Below are positions 1-5,378 of a DNA stretch of 5,511 nucleotides, in pieces. This stretch comes from Acidobacteriota bacterium (GTDB lineage Bacteria > Acidobacteriota > Blastocatellia > Pyrinomonadales > Pyrinomonadaceae). Every line of letters starts with the position of its first letter. Positions within the stretch are counted from its first letter, which is position 1. Location: positions 1 through 5,511 of the forward strand of contig JACCVS010000207.1 of NCBI GenBank assembly GCA_013698055.1, written 5' to 3'. A model generated the notes under the pieces. It saw only the letters and a program-made list of their open reading frames with translations. It had not been told where the DNA came from and did not search any database. The position numbers and the translations under genes are program-made.

Positions 1-351
1 CTGCCGATCATCTTCCTGACGGCTTTCGACACGAAAGAGTTTCGCCAAAGAGCGGGCGATGCAGGCGGCGACGGCTATCTCACCAAACCTTTCGACTTTG
101 ACCGCCTCAGCAAGTTGATACTTAACTTGCTGCCCAAAGAAACTCCGCAGTTGAATATCGAAGCAGCGACTTCAAAAGACGGAATCACGGATGAGACGGG
201 AAATCTCGATCCACGCTTTAAGCTCTGGCGCATGTTCTGCACTGAAAACAGCGTGCCGCTTGAAACCATCCCCAGCAGTTTGGGCAGAGAGCTTAAAAAG
301 AAGTGGGAGCAGTTGAAGAAGAAACCCAAGAGACCCTTCTTTAAGTTTTGA
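1..351 (+). CDS. Response regulator receiver-domain protein, C-terminal fragment
   Basis: The frame is open from the first base of the window, so the start and the phospho-accepting aspartate lie outside it. The visible 116 residues open with PIIFLTAF, the fourth beta strand of a CheY-like receiver with its conserved Thr (fragment residue 7). GDGYLTKPFD follows, where Lys29 before Pro is the invariant receiver lysine. Such domains accept phosphate from a histidine kinase in the cytoplasm. After the receiver there are about 75 residues (from about 42) with no helix-turn-helix, GGDEF, HD or kinase signature that I recognise. This tail is polar and ends in a very basic stretch (LKKKWEQLKKKPKRPFFKF). 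The output function is therefore unknown; it may be a single-domain regulator with an extension, or an upstream domain may carry the output. The receiver call is firm and everything beyond it is open. A small hairpin follows the stop codon directly. Confidence 0.85.
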   Translation: MPIIFLTAFDTKEFRQRAGDAGGDGYLTKPFDFDRLSKLILNLLPKETPQLNIEAATSKDGITDETGNLDPRFKLWRMFCTENSVPLETIPSSLGRELKKKWEQLKKKPKRPFFKF

Positions 352-353
352 AA

Positions 354-374
354 GAAGCTCACCGCCGGAGCTTC
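354..374 (+). terminator. Hairpin just after the response-regulator stop
   Basis: Perfect 7-bp inverted repeat GAAGCTC / GAGCTTC with a 7-base loop (ACCGCCG), starting two bases after the TGA at 349-351. Its position fits a transcript end. It is followed by AAA rather than a T-run, so it is not a textbook intrinsic terminator on the + strand. Read on the - strand it would be followed by TTTC. The right arm can also pair as CTTCAA (371-376) with TTGAAG (387-392), which would exclude the first hairpin. It could be a weak terminator or a 3' stabilising stem. Confidence 0.35.
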
Positions 375-437
375 AAACCGCTTGCGTTGAAGATTCGATA
401 TGCTTCCCGGTATCAACTGCCGCGCTGTGCCCTATAA

Positions 438-668
438 TTCCACGCCTCAACTCATTGATTCCAAGCTGTAAGACAGAGCTTCCGAACCGTAACGTCTGGA
501 TTCCAGGTTGTAATGTTCGCGTTCCTTGTTCCGGTGTCGAGCTTCCGGGACGTAATGCCATGATTCCGGGCTTGGAGATGGAAGTTCCAGGCTGGAACAT
601 TGAGCTTCCGGCTCGGAACACTGGGCTTCCGACTTGGAATATTGAGCTTCCGGCCTTGAATTTTAAGG
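438..668. repeat. Array of eleven exact-length 21-base repeats
   Basis: Units beginning with TTCC start at 438, 459, 480, 501, 522, 543, 564, 585, 606, 627 and 648, always 21 bases apart with no insertion or deletion. The sequence between the TTCC cores has diverged strongly. Most units carry TTCC, five bases, then GTAA (units 2, 3, 4, 6) or GGAA (units 8, 9, 10), and several end in GAGC. Because 21 is a multiple of three, frames stay open by construction. The + strand frame gives a heptapeptide repeat of the type [LIV]P-x-x-N-x-E (for example VPGWNIE, LPARNTG, LPTWNIE) that runs to a stop at 671-673. Its only start candidate is a TTG at 455 without a Shine-Dalgarno sequence. The - strand also shows a heptad. 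I treat it as a tandem repeat, probably non-coding. Most of the gene-free stretch 352-873 is this array. Confidence 0.85.
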
Positions 669-749
669 TTTAGGCTGCAAAAATCGCTTTGCCGGGCGCG
701 AAGACCTCGCTTTTGACTTAGAATTAACGATTTTCCTCAGCAAAATCGC

Positions 750-810
750 GTTTTCCGGTCGCCTGTCACAACTGACTCGTGTCGTGCAGGTGTTTTCCGG
801 TGCCTCACAA
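750..810. repeat. Imperfect direct repeat before the 874 gene
   Basis: GTTTTCCGGT occurs at 750-759 and again at 792-801. The following bases also match with small gaps: CGCCTGTCACAA (760-771) against GCCTCACAA (802-810). The two copies start 42 bases apart, which is twice the 21-base period of the array just upstream, and each contains a TTCC core. They may be outlying, decayed members of the same repeat family or a separate small duplication. No convincing -35/-10 pair was found in 669-873; TTGACT at 713-718 lacks a good partner. Confidence 0.45.
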
Positions 811-873
811 GCACTCCACAATCAACCTACGAAGCGTGCGCCCACCGCGCACAGAAAGGTTACATGACACATC

Positions 874-1236
874 ATGCCTATCAACCCAAAAACCAACCAG
901 CAGAAGATTGAGAGAATGCTGAATGCGTGGGAGACACTCGCGCCCGGCAAATCATTTGGCGGAATGACGCTCGCGCAATTCAAGGCGGCGGCGCAACCCG
1001 CACTGGACGCCCGCCAGCAACTAGACGACCTCGAAGACCAACGCACACAGGCGCTCGCCACACGCGACAGCGCTGATGAAGCGTTCCTCGATAAAGCGCA
1101 ACTCGTCGTCAACGGTGTCCTCGCCGACCCGACCGAAGGCGACAACAGCGCCCTCTACGAAGCGATGGGCTACACGCGCAAGAGCGACCGCAAGAGCGGC
1201 TTAACGCGCAAGAGCAACAAACCACCAACGCCGTAA
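874..1236 (+). CDS. Uncharacterised 120-residue protein with basic tail
   Basis: I do not recognise a named family, although the layout resembles small hypothetical proteins I associate with Acidobacteriota. Residues 8-36 (QQKIERMLNAWETLAP to MTLAQF) look like short amphipathic helices around a Trp. Residues 38-80 are Ala/Gln/Asp-rich and helical (ARQQLDDLEDQRTQALATRD), compatible with a coiled-coil hairpin. Residues 85-100 carry a DPTEGDNSALYEAMGY segment. The last 20 residues are strongly basic and partly repetitive (TRKSDRKSG then LTRKSN), suggesting nucleic-acid or surface binding. There is no signal peptide, membrane segment or catalytic motif, so it should be soluble and cytoplasmic. 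The start is the ATG at 874, with AGAAAGG at 853-859 as a rather distant ribosome-binding site (14-base gap). The ATG at 864 is out of frame. The gene stands alone and converges on the HNH operon. Coding is well supported by composition and length; function is unknown. Confidence 0.8.
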   Translation: MPINPKTNQQKIERMLNAWETLAPGKSFGGMTLAQFKAAAQPALDARQQLDDLEDQRTQALATRDSADEAFLDKAQLVVNGVLADPTEGDNSALYEAMGYTRKSDRKSGLTRKSNKPPTP

Positions 1237-1250
1237 ACTTAGTAGAAGTA

Positions 1251-1282
1251 TGTAGGGGCAAGGCTTTGTCCTTGCCCTTACA
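1251..1282. terminator. 13-bp-stem palindrome between converging genes
   Basis: TGTAGGGGCAAGG (1251-1263) pairs with CCTTGCCCTTACA (1270-1282) around a six-base loop CTTTGT. Twelve Watson-Crick pairs and one G-T wobble make a strong hairpin. It lies 15 bases after the stop of the + strand gene and 32 bases beyond the end of the - strand HNH gene, the right place for a bidirectional transcript end. Neither side has a clear T-run. The GTAGGGGC...GCCC-type core resembles dispersed REP-like palindromes seen in many environmental genomes, so it could be a mobile repeat co-opted as a terminator. Confidence 0.6.
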
Positions 1283-1313
1283 CTTATCCCGGTTATGTTA
1301 GGGACTCTAAGAA

Positions 1314-1721
1314 TTATCTTTGGCTGATAAGTCCGAGTCGAAGCCACTGCTTTCTGGCTTCGACCTGAGCAGTGCTATTGATACGCAAGCGCAAAACGGT
1401 TGCGCGCCCGCTGACAGTTAATCCCTTGATCTCTCCGGTCTCTTCGACAATCGAAAAGTGTTCGTCCCAGAGGTCACGACGCGGATTGAAAAGGTCTGCT
1501 TCCTGCTGCGTCAACTCATCCACAGCAGAAACGTAATCCGATTTGTAGAGATTGCATGAGCGACAGGACAGGGCAAGGTTATTTTCCGTTGATTCCCCGC
1601 CGCGTGATTGCGGCGTGATGTGCTCGACTTCAAAAGAGAGGTTGAAAACAATTTCGGGAGCGCGGCAGTATTCGCAGGCGTGGCGGGCGCGTGCGGAAAC
1701 TAACGGGTAGTAAGGATTCAT
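1314..1721 (-). CDS. HNH endonuclease, small stand-alone
   Basis: A 135-residue protein with a complete zinc-supported HNH (beta-beta-alpha-metal) nuclease core. Cys16 and Cys19 (CEYC) and Cys53 and Cys56 (CRSC) are the four zinc ligands. Between them sit Glu33-His34 (FEVEHITPQSRGG), with His34 as the expected general base. Asn48 (ENNLAL) and the CNLYKSD segment complete the motif. Family members cut DNA in a metal-dependent way and occur in McrA-like restriction, mobile introns, phages and toxins. Residues 75-135 are a C-terminal extension containing FNPRRDLWDEHF and a helical end; I see no separate DNA-binding domain. The ATG overlaps the TGA of the upstream gene as ATGA, so translation is probably coupled and the two products made together. 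The gene ends just before the palindrome at 1251-1282. The nuclease call is firm; the substrate and biological role are not known from sequence. Confidence 0.9.
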   Translation of the reverse strand: MNPYYPLVSARARHACEYCRAPEIVFNLSFEVEHITPQSRGGESTENNLALSCRSCNLYKSDYVSAVDELTQQEADLFNPRRDLWDEHFSIVEETGEIKGLTVSGRATVLRLRINSTAQVEARKQWLRLGLISQR

Positions 1722-2053
1722 GGTTTGAGTTCATGAAGCAAGGATGCAGTTCTTTGCCGCGCGCCGTCGAGTTCGGCCTCAACCAAACTTTCCATCTCCC
1801 TTTCTTGTTCCGGCGATAAGTTTCCGGCCTTGCGAAGCTGCATCAACGCGGTGAGACGTTCCTGCTGGGCGGCGTTGAAAAACCCATCGGCTTTGCGATT
1901 CTGCACGATGATGAGCGTGCCGCTTTCCTCATCTTCAAGCTGCGACGTGAGCGCGTCCAGAGCCTCGCCCGCCGTGCGTCCTGTTGATTCTTTGTCGCCC
2001 GCGACGGCGCGGTAGCTATCAGTCTTTTCCGGCAAGATGGTGATGGTAGTCAT
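1718..2053 (-). CDS. Uncharacterised 111-residue partner of the HNH nuclease
   Basis: First gene of a two-gene - strand operon; its TGA overlaps the ATG of the HNH gene by ATGA. Residues 1-50 (TITILP, YRAVAGDKESTGRTAGEALDAL, then TLIIVQ) read as beta strand, strand, helix, strand, vaguely like the compact fold of HicB-type antitoxins; this comparison is inference only. Residues 58-111 are helical and charged (FFNAAQQERLTALMQL, LSPEQEREMESLVEAELDGARQRTASLLHEL), suited to protein-protein contact. There is no catalytic motif, signal or membrane segment. I recall similar small proteins (TLIIVQ, FF-x-x-xQQ-x-RL, LVEAEL) encoded next to HNH genes in cyanobacteria and other phyla, which argues for a conserved pair. 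It may control, inhibit or deliver the nuclease. The start has no good Shine-Dalgarno, consistent with a near-leaderless transcript from the TATAAT nine bases upstream. Confidence 0.8.
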   Translation of the reverse strand: MTTITILPEKTDSYRAVAGDKESTGRTAGEALDALTSQLEDEESGTLIIVQNRKADGFFNAAQQERLTALMQLRKAGNLSPEQEREMESLVEAELDGARQRTASLLHELKP

Positions 2054-2062
2054 AGCGGGTGA

Positions 2063-2094
2063 ATTATAACATGATGGTCGCCCTGCCTATACAA
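2063..2094 (-). promoter_or_regulatory. Promoter of the HNH operon, near-leaderless
   Basis: On the - strand a perfect TATAAT (2068-2063) lies nine bases before the ATG at 2053. Transcription would begin about two to four bases before the start codon, leaving no room for a ribosome-binding site. TTGTAT (2094-2089) is the nearest -35-like sequence, but the 20-base spacing is longer than ideal. The -10 is convincing and the -35 is weak. Confidence 0.5.
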
Positions 2095-2124
2095 TTTCGA
2101 CGGGCATTATCTCTCTGGTCACTA

Positions 2125-2133
2125 TGGTATATT
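2125..2133 (+). promoter_or_regulatory. Candidate extended -10 for the restriction-modification gene
   Basis: TGG followed by TATATT matches the extended -10 pattern TGn-TATAAT, which can work without a good -35, and none is seen upstream. Initiation near 2140 would give a leader of about 47 bases before the ATG at 2187. AAGGG at 2171-2175 is the likely ribosome-binding site. It shares the 133-base divergent region with the HNH operon promoter, where GTGAATtATA (2059-2068) and GTGAATaATA (2148-2157) form a possible pair of regulator sites. Confidence 0.35.
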
Positions 2134-2186
2134 CGCGCCTCTCTTGCGTGAATAATATCTGAAGCAGGTTAAGGGTAAATACTCAC

Positions 2187-5100
2187 ATGATTGAACAAAA
2201 TTTTGAGACGGCCTTTGAGCAGGTGCAGCGTCTCGTCTTGGATTTCCGGCAACATGAGAGAGATTATCTGGCATCGTCTTATTCCGAACAGGACGTGCGT
2301 AAGGATTTCATAGACAAGTTCTGGATGGCGCTCGGTTGGGATGTGAACCACGACCAGCAGAAGAACCCGAACGAGCAGGACGTGAAGGTTGAGAGCAGCA
2401 TCACGGTCGAAGGACGACGCAAAAAGGCCGACTATGCTTTCCTCGCGGCCAATTTCCGAGACGTGCGTTTCTTCGTCGAAGCCAAGAAGCCCGCGCGCAA
2501 CATTGATAACGCGGATGATTACTTTCAAACAATCCGTTATGGCTGGAACGCGCAAGCGTCGCTTTCGATTCTGACGGATTTCGAGCAGTTCCGCGTCCTC
2601 GATTGCCGCTACAAGCCGGACATCCAGACCGCGCTCCATCGCGCCATTCCCAAGTTGAATTTTCATTACACGGACTACGCGGATGAGGCGAAGTTCGCGG
2701 AGATTTACTATCTCTTCTCGCGCGAGGCGGTCATCGCGGGCAAGCTGGAGGCGTTCGCCGCCGGACTTGAGAAGCCGACGGGCAAGGCTGCGCAGCGCAG
2801 GCTGTCCGGCGGCGCGTACAAGAGCGTTGACGAAGAGTTCTTAGCAGAGTTGGATGAGTTGCGCGACGAGTTGGCGCGCTCCTTCAAGATGCGTAACCCG
2901 CGACTTGACGGCGAGGCTCTGACGGAAGCCACGCAGCGCACGCTTGACCGTCTGGTCTTCATGCGCTTTCTGGAAGACAAGCTGATTGAGCCGGAGGCGA
3001 TTGTTGAAAAGTTGGGTGAGCGCGGGACAGCCTGGGCTGATTTCGTCGCGGCGTCCGAGAGGCTGAACCGAATTTACAACGGCATCATCTTTAAGCCTCA
3101 CTTTATTGATAGAGCGGATTTCACGGTGGACGAGCGCGTTTTCGCGGGCGTGCGCGAACGCCTCTCGCACAAGAATACGCCTTACGATTTCAACTCGCTG
3201 CCCGTGCATATCCTCGGCAGTATCTACGAGCGTTTCCTGGGCAAGGTGATTGTCGCAACGGACAAGCGCGCCCGCGTCGAAGAGAAGCCGGAAGTGCGTA
3301 AGGCGGGCGGCGTCTATTACACGCCCGCTTACATCGTTCGCTACATCGTTGAGCAGACCATCGACAAACTCATCGCGGGCAAGACGCCGGAAGAGATAGC
3401 GGAACTGCGCTTTGCCGACATCGCGTGCGGTTCGGGTTCGTTTCTGCTCGGCGTGTATGACGAGTTGTTGCGCTATCACACGGCTTATTACAACGAGCCG
3501 AAGAATCGCCGCAAGGCGATTAAAGCGGGCGGCATCGAGAGCGCGGACGGCGGCATTCGTCTCTCGCTGAATCAACGCAAAGACATTTTGTTGAATAACA
3601 TCTACGGCGTTGACCTGGACGCGCAGGCCGTCGAGGTCGCGCAACTCTCGCTCTTTCTGAAATTGCTGGAAGACGAGACGACGGCGAGCGCGAAAGGTTT
3701 TCAACTTGAGTTCAGGGAAACGATGCTGCCGTCCCTTGATAAGAACGTTGTTCACGGCAATTCGCTGATCGGTTGGGACATCAGCAGCGGCCTGTTCGGG
3801 GACGAAGAGGAGCGCAAGCTGTTCCCGATGGATTTCGAGGAAGCGTTTCCCGCAGTGATGCGGGGCGGCGGCTTTGATGCGATTGTCGGCAACCCGCCTT
3901 ACATTCGCATTCAAACCTTACAAGAGACAACACCGCTTTCAGTGGACTACTTCAAAAAGAACTATGCCGCAGCAAGCAAAGGCAACTATGACATTTATGT
4001 CGTATTCATCGAGCGGGCTTTGCGTCTTTTGAATGAAAGCGGGCGCGTTGGTTATATCGTGCCGCATAAGTTTTTCACCGCACAGTACGGCGCACCAATC
4101 CGCAAAGTCTTATCGGAAGGTAAACACTTATCGCACGTTGTTCATTTTGGGGACGCGCAGATTTTCAAAGGCGCGACGACTTACACTTGCTTGCTGTTTG
4201 CCGATAGAGCGGCGCGTGCAGAAATGCGACTTGTTCGCGCGAAAGATTTAAGCGCGTGGCAAGAAACGAACGCAGGCGATGAAGGCATAATTTCAACCGC
4301 CAACATCACAGCGAATGAATGGAATTTTACCATCGGTAAAGGCGCAGGATTGTTTGAGAAGTTAAGCAAGACACCGACGAAGTTAGGCGATGTTGCAGAT
4401 ATTTTTGTTGGACTTCAAACAAGCGCAGATGACGTTTTCATAATGAATCTTGTTAAGGAGGGTAAAGATTCATTGCGCTTGTATTCCAAGTCGCTTGGCA
4501 GCGAACGGACGTTTGAAAAGCGGTTTGTGTTTCCCGTGGTTAGCGGAACAGATGTAAAACGATATGCCGACTTACCCGAACGCCAATATATTCTTTTTCC
4601 TTATGAAGTCACAGATGAAAAGGTGAAGTTAGTTGATTTCAAAACGCTTGCAACGGCATCTCCGCAAACAGCAGCTTATTTGTCAGAAAATAAGAAACAA
4701 CTTGAAGATAGAGAGAAGGGTAAATTCAAAGATTCAAATTGGTATCGTTTTGGAAGAAGTCAAAACTTAGGCATTCAGGAAAGGGTGAAACTATGTGTTC
4801 CGCGTCTCGTTGAAGCTCTATTCGCGGCTTACGATGAAACAGGAAAACACTTTTTAGATAACGTAGATGTTGGCGGCATAACGCTAAAGCCGGACTTCCA
4901 AGAACAAGGATTCAAGTATTTTCTCGCGCTACTCAACTCAAAACTTTTGCGTTGGTATTTTCCATCTGTTAGCGCACCATTTCGCGGTGGTTGGCTCTCG
5001 GCTAACCGTCAGTTCTTATCGCAACTGCCAATCCGCACCATCAACTTCTCCGACAAAACAGACCGCGCCCGCCACGACCGCATGGTCGCTCTCGTCGAAC

Positions 5101-5267
5101 AGATGCTCGCCGCAAAACGCAGTTTCCAACAGGCGCAGACAGACCGCGATAAACATTTCTATGAAAACAAGTGCGCCGCTCTCGATAGACAGATTGACAC
5201 GCTCGTTTATGAACTCTACGAATTGACGGCGAAAGAGATTGCCATTGTCGAAGGAAGAGACAAATAA
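2187..5267 (+). CDS. Type IIG-like restriction-modification enzyme, Eco57I-type methylase
   Basis: One 1026-residue chain that should both cut and methylate DNA. Residues 30-150 form a PD-(D/E)XK nuclease domain similar to type I HsdR N-termini: Asp82 (KADYAF) and Glu98-Ala-Lys100 (FFVEAKKP) are the expected metal and catalytic residues. Residues 205-370 form a helical linker. The gamma-class N6-adenine methyltransferase follows: GGVYYTP (374-380, motif X), DIACGSGSF (411-419, motif I, S-adenosylmethionine binding), YGVDLDAQAVEVAQLSL (473-489, motif II) and NPPY (569-572, catalytic motif IV). GYIVPHKFF (622-630) and later motifs come next. Target recognition is expected from about 732 (LGDVADIFVGLQTS) to 950, including FRGGWLSANRQFLSQLPI. 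A helical end (960-1020) closes the protein. All key residues are present and the length fits type IIG enzymes, so it looks intact. GC falls from about 60% to about 40% across codons 572-932. PglX of BREX is an alternative relative, but the N-terminal nuclease argues against it. Confidence 0.92.
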   Translation: MIEQNFETAFEQVQRLVLDFRQHERDYLASSYSEQDVRKDFIDKFWMALGWDVNHDQQKNPNEQDVKVESSITVEGRRKKADYAFLAANFRDVRFFVEAKKPARNIDNADDYFQTIRYGWNAQASLSILTDFEQFRVLDCRYKPDIQTALHRAIPKLNFHYTDYADEAKFAEIYYLFSREAVIAGKLEAFAAGLEKPTGKAAQRRLSGGAYKSVDEEFLAELDELRDELARSFKMRNPRLDGEALTEATQRTLDRLVFMRFLEDKLIEPEAIVEKLGERGTAWADFVAASERLNRIYNGIIFKPHFIDRADFTVDERVFAGVRERLSHKNTPYDFNSLPVHILGSIYERFLGKVIVATDKRARVEEKPEVRKAGGVYYTPAYIVRYIVEQTIDKLIAGKTPEEIAELRFADIACGSGSFLLGVYDELLRYHTAYYNEPKNRRKAIKAGGIESADGGIRLSLNQRKDILLNNIYGVDLDAQAVEVAQLSLFLKLLEDETTASAKGFQLEFRETMLPSLDKNVVHGNSLIGWDISSGLFGDEEERKLFPMDFEEAFPAVMRGGGFDAIVGNPPYIRIQTLQETTPLSVDYFKKNYAAASKGNYDIYVVFIERALRLLNESGRVGYIVPHKFFTAQYGAPIRKVLSEGKHLSHVVHFGDAQIFKGATTYTCLLFADRAARAEMRLVRAKDLSAWQETNAGDEGIISTANITANEWNFTIGKGAGLFEKLSKTPTKLGDVADIFVGLQTSADDVFIMNLVKEGKDSLRLYSKSLGSERTFEKRFVFPVVSGTDVKRYADLPERQYILFPYEVTDEKVKLVDFKTLATASPQTAAYLSENKKQLEDREKGKFKDSNWYRFGRSQNLGIQERVKLCVPRLVEALFAAYDETGKHFLDNVDVGGITLKPDFQEQGFKYFLALLNSKLLRWYFPSVSAPFRGGWLSANRQFLSQLPIRTINFSDKTDRARHDRMVALVEQMLAAKRSFQQAQTDRDKHFYENKCAALDRQIDTLVYELYELTAKEIAIVEGRDK

Positions 5268-5332
5268 TGAGGCTGCCACACGCGCCGTCCGGGATGGCGA
5301 TTGAAGAAGATGAGACGGCGGCTTTAGAATAG
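5267..5332 (+). CDS. Possible 21-residue ORF coupled to the upstream stop
   Basis: An ATG overlaps the TAA stop of the restriction-modification gene (TAATG) and opens a 21-codon frame ending in TAG at 5330-5332. The peptide is MRLPHAPSGM followed by an acidic end (EEDETAALE). Such overlap is the classic arrangement for translational coupling, but the frame is very short, has no recognisable family and could be chance. It may be a decayed gene start left by rearrangement, or a short leader that carries ribosomes towards the HicB gene 46 bases further on. Confidence 0.2.
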   Translation: MRLPHAPSGMAIEEDETAALE

Positions 5333-5378
5333 ATCAGGCAAAGTGGCAACGACATTTGAAAGGACAGGGCAAAGCGTT

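Noticed and set aside
373..621. 82-residue heptapeptide protein on the - strand
   Set aside because: It is the antisense shadow of the same array, with no start signal; its heptad pattern follows automatically from the repeat length.
438..668. CRISPR array
   Set aside because: The units are contiguous 21-mers without spacers between identical repeats, and no cas gene is present.
317..673. Fusion of the response regulator to the heptapeptide frame by a +1 shift at TTT-TGA near 346-351
   Set aside because: The repeat frame is open back to 317 and the site resembles a shift-prone stop. However, the junction peptide between 352 and 437 looks random, and the open frame is explained by the 21-base period. 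A sequencing check of the T-run would settle it.
455..673. 72-residue heptapeptide protein on the + strand
   Set aside because: It starts at a TTG without a ribosome-binding site. An array of 21-base units keeps frames open on both strands, so openness is no evidence of coding.
713..741. Sigma-70 promoter for the 874 gene from TTGACT
   Set aside because: At 16-18 base spacing there is no acceptable -10 (around 736 the sequence reads CTCAGC).
822..1145. 107-residue - strand frame with a hydrophobic segment
   Set aside because: It overlaps the better-supported 874-1236 gene in antisense, and its Ser/Arg/Ala-rich composition is what the complement of that gene produces.
2841..3914. 357-residue open frame antisense to the restriction-modification gene
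   Set aside because: It lies wholly inside the GC-rich, clearly coding region opposite the methylase motifs and ends where GC drops. This is typical of an antisense shadow frame, and it has no recognisable domain.
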